DNA from: Bacteroidales bacterium
GTDB taxonomy: Bacteria > Bacteroidota > Bacteroidia > Bacteroidales > UBA12077
DNA: 41,581 bases
Assembly: GCA_003446015.1 (NCBI GenBank)
Contig: DMBU01000098.1
Span: forward strand, 1-41,581
Reading direction: 5' to 3'
The notes under the pieces are model-generated. The model was given only the letters and a program-made list of their open reading frames with translations, was not told the DNA's origin and did no database searches. Made by a program: the position numbers and the translations under genes. Every line of letters starts with the position of its first letter. Within the stretch, counting starts at the first letter, position 1. This document shows, piece after piece, positions 8,512 to 18,457 of the stretch.

Positions 8512-8726
8512 TTATTTTGCATATGATGAATTTTTTGCTTTAGTCATTATCCTGGAAATTTCATTAGCTTCTTTCAATAATCTCAATAGTTCTTTCATAT
8601 CAGTTGACAAATTTGTATTATGACTTACTTCCAGCCAGTATTCCGATTCATCCGACTCTTCGACCACAATGCAAATTTTTTAGTTCTCTTTTTTAGATTC
8701 TCAATAAAAATTTCCTTTTCAGTCAT
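8512..8726 (-). pseudogene. Four-helix-bundle protein (23S rRNA IVP family) remnant, internal deletion
   Basis: Reading the minus strand from the ATG at 8726 gives MTEKEIFIENLKKRTKKFAL, the usual N-terminus of the small four-helix-bundle proteins first described in 23S rRNA intervening sequences. It then shifts frame. From about 8660 another frame reads VVEESDESEYWLEV and continues to KEANEISRIM and the stop at 8512, which is the family C-terminal part. Intact members are about 115-125 residues. Here the middle (roughly 50-55 residues, normally including the RSATSVGANY-type region) is gone and the remaining 215 bp is not a multiple of three. The function of intact members is unknown. The gene is clearly dead. 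Confidence 0.85.
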
Positions 8727-8872
8727 TTTTTTGGTATTATTTAATCATTTATGCATTTTAACATTTAAAATTACTAAAAAATGGTGTTAATTCCGACATG
8801 AGTGTTGGATTTTGCAACACCAGATTGTGATAAGAATGATGTTATGTGATAGATAATTAATTAATTATGGTT

Positions 8873-8890
8873 TTTGGCATGTTGTTAGTG
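8873..8890 (+). promoter_or_regulatory. Candidate sigma-54 promoter for the permease operon
   Basis: TGGCATGTTGTTAGT starting at 8875 matches the -24 element TGGCA exactly, then has GG-N10-GT instead of GG-N10-GC. A start near 8900 would give a leader of about 18 bases before the ATG at 8918. The GG-N10-GT form is the same as the candidate before permease A. It is support by analogy only. Confidence 0.3.
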
Positions 8891-8917
8891 TTATAGGTTA
8901 AAAAAAAGAATAAGTAT

Positions 8918-11326
8918 ATGACACAAAATTATATTTTAATTGCCCTAAGAAATGCCGCAAGAAATAAGACTTTTTCTTTAATAAATATTTTAGGTCTCTC
9001 TATTGGAATAGCATGTAGTCTTTATATAACCTATTGGATTAGAGATGAACTAAGTTTTGATAAATTTCATGAAAACGCAGAGCAAATTTATCGTATTTAT
9101 TGGCATTCAGAAAATGCGCAAACCAGAACTCCACATCCAATGGCACAAGCATTGGTTGCTGATTTTCCCGAAGTTGAAAATGCAGTAAGTATTTCACCAA
9201 TCTGGGGACCAGGATTAACCATCCCAACAATTACTGTTAAATATGAGGACAATCGCTTTGATGAAACTGGTTTTTATTCAGCAGATTCAACTTTTTTTCA
9301 AATATTTTCATTTAAACTTTTAAAAGGAGATCCCTCAACCGCTTTAAAAGAACCAGGAGGGATAATCATTTCAGAGAGAATGGCTAAGAAATATTTTGGG
9401 AATGAAGATCCATTAGATAAAACTATTACATGCACATATGGCAACGACATAAATTTAAAAGTAACTGGTGTAATTGAAAATATCCCATCTAATTCACATT
9501 TTAAATTTGACTTTTTAATTTCTTATGTGTCGTTAAAATACAACGATGACGGAGAATATTACACATGGGATGATTTTGGCCATTTTAATTATATTTTATT
9601 AAAGAATCCTGATGATGCTAAAAAAGTCGAATATTCATTAAATGATTGGTCAAAAAAATATATTCGTTGGACTGATGGATATCTTTCAGATTTGGAATCA
9701 GGTTCTATAGGATTTAGGCTTCAACCAATAACAGACATTCATTTACATTCTAATTTAAAGTGGGAACTTGAGCAAAATGGAGATATAAAATATGTTTGGA
9801 TATTTTCAACTTTAGCACTGTTAATCATATTCATTGCATGTATAAATTTTATGAATTTGTCAACTGCCAGATCATCTAAAAGGGCAAAAGAAATTGGGAT
9901 TAGAAAAGTTAGCGGGGCAAATAAGTTAAAAATATTGGGTCAATTTATGATTGAATCATTTTTAACTGTTTTTGTTTCGCTTGTCCTTGCTATAATTTTA
10001 TTTGAGATTTTCAGACCTGCTTTTAATAATCTTTCACTAAAACAAATAACAATTAATTACTCTGATTGGAAATTTTTAATAGATTTATTAGTAATATTTT
10101 TCATCACTTCAGTATTGGCAGGAATCTATCCAGCTTTTTTTGTTGCTCGTTATAAACCTATTGAAGTTTTAAAAGGAAACACAAAATCGGGTGCTTCGGG
10201 AATTATTTTCAGAAGATTAATGGTGATTTTACAATTTTCAATATCTACATTCCTTATTATTTGCACTTTAGTTGTAAGTCAGCAATTGAATTTTTTAAAC
10301 AATAAGAAACTAGGTGTTAGTACCGAACAAATTATTGTCGTTCCATTAAAAAATAGGAGTATTACAGAACATTTGGAATCGCTAGAAGAAGAACTTTTAA
10401 AAAACAAAAATATCTTAGATGTTTCGGCAATTTCAAATATTCCGGGACGTCAGTTTAATCAAAACCCCATTCGCTGGTCACAAGATGAAAATACCGAGAA
10501 TGTTTCTGAACTACACATCGATTATAATTTTTTCAAAACCTTAAATTTAAAAATGTCAGAAGGTCGTGAATTTTCTAAAGATTTTCCATCTGATGCTGAA
10601 GATGCATTTATAATAAATGAAGCTGCGGCTAAACTTTTCGACTGGAAAAGTGCTGTCAATGAAAAAGTAATCTGGTACGACGACGAAATAACAAGAGAAG
10701 GGAAAGTAATTGGTGTAGTTGAAGATTTTCATTTTCAATCACTTCATAAAAATATTGCTCCATTAATAATTAAGATCACACCATCGCAATTGAATTATCT
10801 TTTGGTTAAAATAAATACAAATGAGCTTACTGAAACAAATTTCTTTATTCAATCGAAATTTAAAGAAATGAACTCTAATGTTGATTATGAATATTTTTTC
10901 CTTGATGACGATATCGCTCAACTTTACAATGTGGAAAATCATATGAAAAAGATCTTTTTCTACTTTACTTTATTTGCCATTCTTATTTCATGTTTAGGTC
11001 TATTTGGCTTAGCACTCTTCATGACAGAACAAAGAACTAAAGAGATTGGGATTAGACGTGTGCATGGCTCATCAATCGGAAATATTATGTTCATTTTATC
11101 AAAAGAATTTTTAAAATGGGTACTCGTTGCCGTATTAATAGCAATTCCTTTAGCTTATATCCAAATGCAAAACTGGTTGCAAAGCTTTGCTTACAGAATT
11201 GATTTACATTGGTGGTTATTTGGAATCGCAGGATTGTTATCAATACTGATTGCATTTATTACTGTTTGTTACCAAACCTATAAAACAGCAATTAAAAACC
11301 CTGTTGATAGCTTACGTTACGAATAA
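8918..11326 (+). CDS. FtsX/MacB-type ABC transporter permease, module B gene 1
   Basis: An 802-residue inner-membrane protein with two MacB-like periplasmic domains and eight predicted membrane segments in the same order as permease A. The early TPHPMAQAL stretch (71-79) lies in the first periplasmic domain. The coupling-region motifs are RAKEIGIRKVSGA (about 323-335) and QRTKEIGIRRVHG (about 704-716), and it ends NPVDSLRYE. It is first in a run of four paralogues with gaps of 14, 12 and 9 bp, so they are probably one transcript. Substrate unknown. Four different permeases may form homo- or heterodimers sharing an ATPase encoded elsewhere (inference). Confidence 0.93.
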   Translation: MTQNYILIALRNAARNKTFSLINILGLSIGIACSLYITYWIRDELSFDKFHENAEQIYRIYWHSENAQTRTPHPMAQALVADFPEVENAVSISPIWGPGLTIPTITVKYEDNRFDETGFYSADSTFFQIFSFKLLKGDPSTALKEPGGIIISERMAKKYFGNEDPLDKTITCTYGNDINLKVTGVIENIPSNSHFKFDFLISYVSLKYNDDGEYYTWDDFGHFNYILLKNPDDAKKVEYSLNDWSKKYIRWTDGYLSDLESGSIGFRLQPITDIHLHSNLKWELEQNGDIKYVWIFSTLALLIIFIACINFMNLSTARSSKRAKEIGIRKVSGANKLKILGQFMIESFLTVFVSLVLAIILFEIFRPAFNNLSLKQITINYSDWKFLIDLLVIFFITSVLAGIYPAFFVARYKPIEVLKGNTKSGASGIIFRRLMVILQFSISTFLIICTLVVSQQLNFLNNKKLGVSTEQIIVVPLKNRSITEHLESLEEELLKNKNILDVSAISNIPGRQFNQNPIRWSQDENTENVSELHIDYNFFKTLNLKMSEGREFSKDFPSDAEDAFIINEAAAKLFDWKSAVNEKVIWYDDEITREGKVIGVVEDFHFQSLHKNIAPLIIKITPSQLNYLLVKINTNELTETNFFIQSKFKEMNSNVDYEYFFLDDDIAQLYNVENHMKKIFFYFTLFAILISCLGLFGLALFMTEQRTKEIGIRRVHGSSIGNIMFILSKEFLKWVLVAVLIAIPLAYIQMQNWLQSFAYRIDLHWWLFGIAGLLSILIAFITVCYQTYKTAIKNPVDSLRYE

Positions 11327-11340
11327 AAAAATACAAGAAT

Positions 11341-13731
11341 ATGATTACAAATTACATAAAGACAGCATTAAGAAATTTCTACAGAAATAAATCGATTACA
11401 TTTATTAAAATATTGGGTTTAGCATTGGGCTTGGCAGTAACTTTTTTTATTTTAATCTATGTGAGTACCGAGACAAGTTATAATGATTTTAATACCCAAA
11501 AGGAAAACATTTATAGAATAATTTTAAAAGATAATACCCATAACTGGCACATTAAAACAACTTCTTATCCCATTGCAGAAAATCTTAAAGAGAATTATCC
11601 GGAGGTTACGAAAGCTACACGAATTATAAAAATCAGTGAAACTATAATTAGAAAAGATAAGGAACTTTTTAAAGCGGATAATTTTATTTGTGTTGACAGC
11701 GATTTTTTCGAGATTTTTTCGACTAAAAAATTAAATGGCAGTTTTATTGATTTTGAAAAAGAAGCTTTAAGTATCGCAATATCAGAATCTGCAGCTAAAA
11801 AGTATTTTGGAAACATTGATATTATTAACAAATCTATTCCGGTAAGCTGCTATGGAACAGAATATATTTTAACTATAAAATCGGTTTATAAAGATTTCCC
11901 AATTAATTCAACCATTCGACCGGATTTTATTGCATCAATTGAATTGGGAATGAAACAAGCTCCCAAAATGATGGTTTGGACTGATGGCATCGAAAGAGAT
12001 GAAATGTTTTTTAAAAATAGTTGGGATACCGAATTTCTTGAAACATATATCTTACTGGAAAATAAAGTTGAGATAAAAGATTTTGAATCAAGAATAAATA
12101 ATTTAATAATTCAAAACCTGAAAGAAGATTCAAAAAAAGAATATTATTTACAAAATATCGGAGATATATATTTAAAATCAGAGCATATTTTTGGTGATAA
12201 TATGAAAGGAAATATGAATTTAATATTTATATTTTCAATAATTGCATTTCTTGTATTGCTAATCGCCTGTATTAATTATATCATCTTATCCACATCACAA
12301 ATTGTTTCAAGGAAAAAGGAATTTGGTATTCGAAAAATTGTAGGAGGAAAGCGAATTGACCTGTTTAGGCAAATCACTATTGAATCATTATTAATAGTGT
12401 TTATTACTATTCCGTTATCATTTATATTGATTGAGCAATTCAGACCCTTTCTAATACAGATCCTTGAAAAGCAGATCATGTTTGTATATAACTGGAAATT
12501 TGTTTTAGGTTTTATATTTATTGTATGTTTCGTAGTTTTTATTCCGGGATTTTATATTATCTATTTTCTTAATCGAATATCTCCAATTTCTATTTTACGA
12601 AAAAACAACGACTCTTTTGTTTCAAAATTCAGTTTTAGGAAACTGCTAATTATTTTTCAGTTTGTTATTTTCATGGTTCTTGTTGTGTTCAGTTTAGGAA
12701 TTAGAAAGCAAATAAACTATTCAACAAAACAGGATTTGGGTTTTAATCCTGAAAATAAAGTTGTACTTAACATTGGGAGTCAGGTTAAAACCGGGAATTA
12801 TGAAACAATAAAGAAAGAACTTCTAAAAAATCCAGAAATAATAAATATAAGCGGCGCCATGTGGCTTCCACCTTCAAATGGAAGAATGAGTGTAAGTATT
12901 ACTGATACGAGTTTTGGTGATGAGCCCTTAAAAATGGAAGCTATATTCGTTGATCAGGATTTTATTGAAACTTTTGGATTACAAATAACTAAAGGAAAGT
13001 CATTTGCTGATATTGATATTAAGCCCGAATGGAAAATAATTGTTAATGAAACTGCTGAAAAATTAATTAACAGCGATGAAATTATTGGTCGCAAAATATG
13101 GAATAGCGATATTATTGGTGTTGTTAAGGATTTTAAATTTCATTCGTTTCACGAGCAAATTAAGCCTACGATGTTAATTGTTGGTGAAAATATGATTCGT
13201 GAAATGGTCATACATTATATAAATAAAACTGACAAGGTTGTATTAAATAAATTAAAAATTCAACTAAACAATTTAATGCCTGAAAATGATCCAGAATTGC
13301 AGAATTTAAAAGATAGATTTACTGTACTTTATAAAGAAGAATATAAGCTTGTAAGTTTAATAAGCATATTCTCTTTTTTGGCAATTTTTATTGCTTCTAT
13401 TGGTTTACTGGGGCTAACTATTTTTACTGCCAAAAAACAAACTAAAAATATAGCTATCCGAAAAGTTAATGGAGCGTCAATTATAAACATTCTTAACTTA
13501 TTACTGAGTAGTCATGTTAAATTGTTGATAATTAGCTTTCTAACTTCAATTCCGGTATCGATATACTTGTTGAATAAATGGCTTCAAAACTTTGCATATA
13601 AAACAAGTATTACCTGGGAAATATTTGTTATTTCAGGATTATTAGCTTTATTCATTACCCTTTTTACAATTAGCTGGTATAGCATAAAGGCAGCCCGAAA
13701 AAATCCTGTTGATAGTTTACGTTACGAATAA
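11341..13731 (+). CDS. FtsX/MacB-type ABC transporter permease, module B gene 2
   Basis: A 796-residue paralogue, the most diverged of the five in its cytoplasmic motifs: RKKEFGIRKIVGG near 323 and KQTKNIAIRKVNGAS near 698, where others have RTKEIGIRK. The second motif therefore lacks the usual Glu. The N-terminus MITNYIKTALRNFYRNK and the C-terminus NPVDSLRYE keep the family signature, and the eight-segment, two-periplasmic-domain layout is intact. No frameshift or stop is seen. Loss of motif conservation in one half could mean that half no longer contacts an ATPase, as in asymmetric permease pairs (inference). Confidence 0.92.
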   Translation: MITNYIKTALRNFYRNKSITFIKILGLALGLAVTFFILIYVSTETSYNDFNTQKENIYRIILKDNTHNWHIKTTSYPIAENLKENYPEVTKATRIIKISETIIRKDKELFKADNFICVDSDFFEIFSTKKLNGSFIDFEKEALSIAISESAAKKYFGNIDIINKSIPVSCYGTEYILTIKSVYKDFPINSTIRPDFIASIELGMKQAPKMMVWTDGIERDEMFFKNSWDTEFLETYILLENKVEIKDFESRINNLIIQNLKEDSKKEYYLQNIGDIYLKSEHIFGDNMKGNMNLIFIFSIIAFLVLLIACINYIILSTSQIVSRKKEFGIRKIVGGKRIDLFRQITIESLLIVFITIPLSFILIEQFRPFLIQILEKQIMFVYNWKFVLGFIFIVCFVVFIPGFYIIYFLNRISPISILRKNNDSFVSKFSFRKLLIIFQFVIFMVLVVFSLGIRKQINYSTKQDLGFNPENKVVLNIGSQVKTGNYETIKKELLKNPEIINISGAMWLPPSNGRMSVSITDTSFGDEPLKMEAIFVDQDFIETFGLQITKGKSFADIDIKPEWKIIVNETAEKLINSDEIIGRKIWNSDIIGVVKDFKFHSFHEQIKPTMLIVGENMIREMVIHYINKTDKVVLNKLKIQLNNLMPENDPELQNLKDRFTVLYKEEYKLVSLISIFSFLAIFIASIGLLGLTIFTAKKQTKNIAIRKVNGASIINILNLLLSSHVKLLIISFLTSIPVSIYLLNKWLQNFAYKTSITWEIFVISGLLALFITLFTISWYSIKAARKNPVDSLRYE

Positions 13732-13743
13732 AGTTTATGAGTT

Positions 13744-16083
13744 ATGATACGACATTTTATAAGGTTATTAATACAAAGGAATTTTAAACGAAATAGCTTT
13801 CATACCTTGATTAATATCTTGGGTTTATCGATTGGTTTATCAGCTTTTATTCTGTTTGTCTTATTTATCGAAGAAGTTAAGAATTATGATACATTTCACA
13901 AAAATTACAATAGCATATATAGGATTATAAATGAAACTGATGATAATCGTGGAAATTTTGCAGGAACCCCTGCTCAGCTGGGTGCATTTTTAGCCGATAG
14001 AGTTCCTGAAATTAATAACTATACTAGAGTAGAGGAAGTTAAGGACTTTATAATTATGAAAGATCAGCAAAAGTTCTTTGAATCAGACTTATTGTATGTC
14101 GATAATAGCTTTTTTGAAATGTTTTCATTTCCAATAGTTAGTGGAAATAAGAAAAACCCATTACGGAGTATTAATTCATTAGTAATATCAGAGAGTATGG
14201 CCCAAAAATATTTTGGTGATTCTACTCCTATTGGACAAATTCTAAAATTGGGTGAAAATGAAAAAGATTATGTTATTACTGCCATTATAAATGATTGTCC
14301 TTTGAATTCGAGTATAAAATATAATTTTTTAACGTCTTTTGAAGTATTTGACAAAGATGCGTATTGGGGCGAGTTTAATTATTGTACTTACATTCAGGTT
14401 TATGAAAATGTAAAAGCGGCTGAAGAAAAAATTAAAGTTAGCACAGTTGATCGAGGGGGAGATAACTTGATGAGTCTTACTTTCTTGCTATTGCAACCAC
14501 TTCAAGAAATGCGTTTTGAACATGTTCGAGGAAATACCTTTAAAATAATTGATCGAAAGTATATTTTGATATTTTTATCTGCCTCTATTTTTATATTATT
14601 CTTAGCCATAATTAATTACACAAATCTGGCATCTGCAATTTCTTTAAAAAGATCAAAGGAAGTTGCTATTAAAAAAATCCATGGAAGTTATAGAAAACAA
14701 ATAATATTTGAATTTCTTATTGAATCAATTTTCTTTTCGATACTTGCTCTATTTGTAGCTTTTATTTTGGTGGAGCTTATAGGACCTGGATTCGGTAAAT
14801 TAATAAGTGAAAAAATACAACTTTCTTATTCGTATGTTCCGTTATTTATTCTGCTGGCAATTATTGTTGGTATTTTAGCAGGTATATATCCTGCAATTTA
14901 TGGTTCAAGGTATAATGTCATAAGCCTTTTAAAAGAATCATTTTATAAGGGCCGGAAAGCTAAAGTAATTCGTAATTTTCTAGTGGTTGTTCAGTTTGGA
15001 ATGACAGGATTCCTGTTGGTTTGTTCACTTACCTTTTCAAAGCAATTAGATTTTTTAATTAATCATGATTTAGGATTTGATACAAATAATATAATTGAAG
15101 TTCAGGTGCACTGGAACGGAATAAAGCTTAAAGAACTTAAAAACGAGCTCGAAAATTTTGCTGCAATAGAGTACGTTACAACCAGTACATTTACAGCAGG
15201 AGAAGAGGGCTGGAATCAAAGTGCAAGATGGGAAGGAATGCAGGACGACAGACAAATAAGCATGTTTGTATTAAAGGCAGATAAAGATTTTGTGGAAACC
15301 CTTGGTTTAAAATACCTGGAAAGAATTGAAGATTTTAATGATCTTAGTTTTAACGATAAAAGATTTTATTTGATCAATGAATCAGCTAAGAAATATATCG
15401 GATGGAAAGAATCAATAAATAAACAATTTTCAATTTTCTCTAAAGATAATGGTTATATAGCTGGTGTTGTAAATGATTTTAACTTTCGTTCGTTACGTTA
15501 TCTCTCAAGCCCAAGCGTTATTGTTATTAGCAAAGATCCTGTTCCAGATAAGATGCATATCCGTATTTTACCAGGCTATGAACTTGAGGTGATTACTTTC
15601 TTACAAAAAAAGTGGAAAGAGCTTGCACCTGCAAACGCCCCTTTAATGATTTCTGGTCTTAACGATGAGTTTAAAAACTTGTATAGTACAGAGGAAAAAA
15701 CAAGAACAGTAATTACATTATTTACAATTATTGCCTTAATCATATCTATGTTAGGCCTTTTTGGACTGGCAACATTTATTACTTTACAAAGAACAAAGGA
15801 AATTGGAATAAGAAAAGCGAATGGAGCTAATATAAAAAATCTGATTGTGATGCTGGTAATTGAATTTGTAAAATGGGTATTTTTTGCTTTAATTATAGCT
15901 ATTCCTATTTCCTTTGTATACTTGAGAGATTGGTTGCAAAACTTTTCATACCAAATAACATTAAGTTGGTGGATTTTCGCATTATCCGGATCGATAACAC
16001 TGATGATAGCATTTTTAAGTGTTATTATTCAATCATTTCGGGCATCTCGCAGAAATCCAATCGATTGTTTGCGCTACGAATAA
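13744..16083 (+). CDS. FtsX/MacB-type ABC transporter permease, module B gene 3
   Basis: A 779-residue paralogue with an N-terminal cytoplasmic tail slightly longer than its neighbours (IRHFIRLLIQRNFKRN) and then TM1. The first coupling motif is KRSKEVAIKKIHGS (about 302), the second is canonical QRTKEIGIRKANGAN (about 682), and it ends NPIDCLRYE, with Cys replacing the Ser seen in the other four. It starts 12 bp after the preceding stop. Same general role as the others: an envelope permease of unknown substrate. Confidence 0.92.
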   Translation: MIRHFIRLLIQRNFKRNSFHTLINILGLSIGLSAFILFVLFIEEVKNYDTFHKNYNSIYRIINETDDNRGNFAGTPAQLGAFLADRVPEINNYTRVEEVKDFIIMKDQQKFFESDLLYVDNSFFEMFSFPIVSGNKKNPLRSINSLVISESMAQKYFGDSTPIGQILKLGENEKDYVITAIINDCPLNSSIKYNFLTSFEVFDKDAYWGEFNYCTYIQVYENVKAAEEKIKVSTVDRGGDNLMSLTFLLLQPLQEMRFEHVRGNTFKIIDRKYILIFLSASIFILFLAIINYTNLASAISLKRSKEVAIKKIHGSYRKQIIFEFLIESIFFSILALFVAFILVELIGPGFGKLISEKIQLSYSYVPLFILLAIIVGILAGIYPAIYGSRYNVISLLKESFYKGRKAKVIRNFLVVVQFGMTGFLLVCSLTFSKQLDFLINHDLGFDTNNIIEVQVHWNGIKLKELKNELENFAAIEYVTTSTFTAGEEGWNQSARWEGMQDDRQISMFVLKADKDFVETLGLKYLERIEDFNDLSFNDKRFYLINESAKKYIGWKESINKQFSIFSKDNGYIAGVVNDFNFRSLRYLSSPSVIVISKDPVPDKMHIRILPGYELEVITFLQKKWKELAPANAPLMISGLNDEFKNLYSTEEKTRTVITLFTIIALIISMLGLFGLATFITLQRTKEIGIRKANGANIKNLIVMLVIEFVKWVFFALIIAIPISFVYLRDWLQNFSYQITLSWWIFALSGSITLMIAFLSVIIQSFRASRRNPIDCLRYE

Positions 16084-16092
16084 AATAATTAC

Positions 16093-18441
16093 ATGATCAT
16101 TTATAATATTAAAATAGTCTTAAGAAATACTTTCAGAAATAAAGTTTTTTCTTCTATTAATTTGTTTGGTTTAGCAATTGGATTAGCTGCCTCGTTGTTT
16201 ATCGTGTTATGGGTTTGGGATGAATTAAGTTTTGATCGTTTTTACGATAATGCCAATAATATCTACATGCTGGTAAATACCAATACTGACGATCAGGGTA
16301 ACAGCGTTGATTATGTTGAAAGTCCTGCTCCGATGGCTGATTATCTTGTAAATAATATTGCAGGTATAGAAAAAGCTGCGCGTGTAGATTATTTTTATTC
16401 AGGGGGATTAATTCAAAAAGGTAATGACTTTTATAAAGAAAAGGGAGCATCGGTTGATGATTCTTTTTTTGAGATTTTTAAAATACCATTTATTTTTGGC
16501 GATAAGAACAATGTATTTGAGAATCTTGAATCTGTTGTTATCTCTCAAAGTATGGCAATCAGATATTATGGGAATAAGAATCCTGTAGGTGAGATTCTAA
16601 AAGTTAAAGCTTACGGAGATATTTTTAAGACAGCTACAATTACAGGAGTATATAAAGATTTTCCCGGGAATTCGACTATCAAACTCGATTTTATAATCCC
16701 TTTTTTGCTCGAAGAAAAAAGCTATTTGGAAAACTGGGATGTATCTATATATGCGACCTTTGTGCTTTTAGACCAGAGGTCGGAGTTGAGTGAAATGAAT
16801 AGCAAGCTTGCTACAATTTATAAAAATGTAATTGGACAAGATCAATATTCTGCCTATTTGTTTCCATTCGTTAAGCTGCATTTACATTCAAATTTAACAT
16901 TCTTTAATAATGAAAATAAAGGAAATCTTAAACTCATTTATATCCTTGTTTTTATTGCTATTCTGATTTTACTTATTGCAAGTATAAATTACATGAATCT
17001 TGCTAATGCACGGTCAATAAAAAAAATGAAAGAGTTTAGTATAAAAAGGATATTGGGAATAAGTCGTGCTAAGTTATTCTTAAGCATTCTGACTGAGTCT
17101 GTATTATTCACATTAATATCTTTTTATATTGCCATTATATTTGTTGAACTTACTCGTCCGGTGTTTAATAATCTTACAGGAAAAGAGCTGAATATAAACT
17201 ATTTTGAACCTAAGCTTTTACTTGTATTAATCATTACGATAAGCCTAATTGGACTTATATCTGCATATTTCCCATACTTATTTATTTTATCGCACAAGCC
17301 CGATTCTTTTTTAAAAAGTAAACTTCATCAGAATAATAAAGGACTATTTGCGAAAAGATTTCTTGTTGTTTTTCAATTTGTGATTTCAATTGTACTTATT
17401 ATTTTTTCCAGTGTAATCATAAAACAGGTAAATTATATTTATTCTAAAGATCTTGGCTTTAATAAAGAAAATGTGATCATGATAAATGCAACACATCTGG
17501 GAGATAAGGTTAAAATATTTAAACAAGAACTGCTCAAAAAAGAGAATGTTGTTTCTGTGACGCACGGGAATTCGCCAATGAGGGGAAGTTGGCCTGATAC
17601 TTGGTCATGGGAAGGCAAGAACATATCTAAAAAATTAAAGATAATCAGAATAAACTCGGATTCCGATTATCTGAATACCCTGGGAATTAACCTTAAAAAA
17701 GGTCGGTTCTTTTCTGAGGAAAGACCAGGGAAGCCATCCATTGTAATTAATCAAAAGTTTGCTGAACAAATAGGAAAGGAAGATATTATAGGCACAATTA
17801 TTTATTTCAGAGATGAGCCTTATGAAATAATTGGAGTCACCGAAAACTTTCATTCAAATCATTTTTCTGAAGATATGAAAATGTTGGCATTTTTTAATGA
17901 ACCCACATGGCAGCTTCTCATAAAAATAAAAGAGGATAATAAGAAGGAAACTATACCTTATATTGAGTCAGTATATAAAGAGTTTGTGACTGATAGAGCT
18001 TTTGAATATACAAGCCTGGAACAAAGCTTCGATTACGTTTATCACTCTGAAGTTAGAGCAGGGAAGCTTTTTGGCTATTTTTCAATTCTTGTGATATTTA
18101 TTTCTTGTTTAGGCCTGTTTGGAATAAGCTTTTTTGCAACCGAACTACGTACCAAAGAAATTGGTATTCGAAAAATACTTGGCGCATCTTCAAGTAACAT
18201 TATTGCTATGCTAAATCTTGATTTTGTTAGGTGGATATTACTGTCTTACAGTATAGCTTGTCCTATTGCTTATTATTTTACAAAAAGATGGTTGCAGGAC
18301 TATGTTTACAGAACAGAACTTTCATGGTGGTTATTCATTTTGGCAGGAATACTGGTTCTTATTATGACCATTATAACGGTGAGTTTGCAAACATACAAAG
18401 TAGCATCGGAAAATCCTGTTGTTAGTTTACGTTACGAATAA
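16093..18441 (+). CDS. FtsX/MacB-type ABC transporter permease, module B gene 4
   Basis: A 782-residue paralogue, last of the four. The first motif is altered (KKMKEFSIKRILGIS, about 310) and the second is canonical (LRTKEIGIRKILGAS, about 685). The C-terminus is NPVVSLRYE. The gap from the preceding gene is only 9 bp. As in genes 2 and 3 the C-terminal half keeps the motif better than the N-terminal half. A 71-residue zinc-ribbon gene follows after 16 bp and is probably cotranscribed. Confidence 0.92.
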   Translation: MIIYNIKIVLRNTFRNKVFSSINLFGLAIGLAASLFIVLWVWDELSFDRFYDNANNIYMLVNTNTDDQGNSVDYVESPAPMADYLVNNIAGIEKAARVDYFYSGGLIQKGNDFYKEKGASVDDSFFEIFKIPFIFGDKNNVFENLESVVISQSMAIRYYGNKNPVGEILKVKAYGDIFKTATITGVYKDFPGNSTIKLDFIIPFLLEEKSYLENWDVSIYATFVLLDQRSELSEMNSKLATIYKNVIGQDQYSAYLFPFVKLHLHSNLTFFNNENKGNLKLIYILVFIAILILLIASINYMNLANARSIKKMKEFSIKRILGISRAKLFLSILTESVLFTLISFYIAIIFVELTRPVFNNLTGKELNINYFEPKLLLVLIITISLIGLISAYFPYLFILSHKPDSFLKSKLHQNNKGLFAKRFLVVFQFVISIVLIIFSSVIIKQVNYIYSKDLGFNKENVIMINATHLGDKVKIFKQELLKKENVVSVTHGNSPMRGSWPDTWSWEGKNISKKLKIIRINSDSDYLNTLGINLKKGRFFSEERPGKPSIVINQKFAEQIGKEDIIGTIIYFRDEPYEIIGVTENFHSNHFSEDMKMLAFFNEPTWQLLIKIKEDNKKETIPYIESVYKEFVTDRAFEYTSLEQSFDYVYHSEVRAGKLFGYFSILVIFISCLGLFGISFFATELRTKEIGIRKILGASSSNIIAMLNLDFVRWILLSYSIACPIAYYFTKRWLQDYVYRTELSWWLFILAGILVLIMTIITVSLQTYKVASENPVVSLRYE

Positions 18442-18457
18442 AGATTAACTTTGGCGA

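Larger units (their letters stand above)
8408..8917. other. Divergent spacer, module B
   Basis: This 510-bp stretch has no intact gene. It holds a period-8 tandem repeat (8428-8499), a deleted four-helix-bundle pseudogene on the minus strand (8512-8726), and an AT-rich promoter region from about 8740. Within that region are a 6-bp inverted repeat GTGTTG/CAACAC with a 7-base spacer (8802-8820) and a candidate sigma-54 promoter near 8874. A pattern CTAAAAA-N6-TTAATT at 8774-8792 also occurs in the module A spacer at 3161-3179. Confidence 0.7.
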
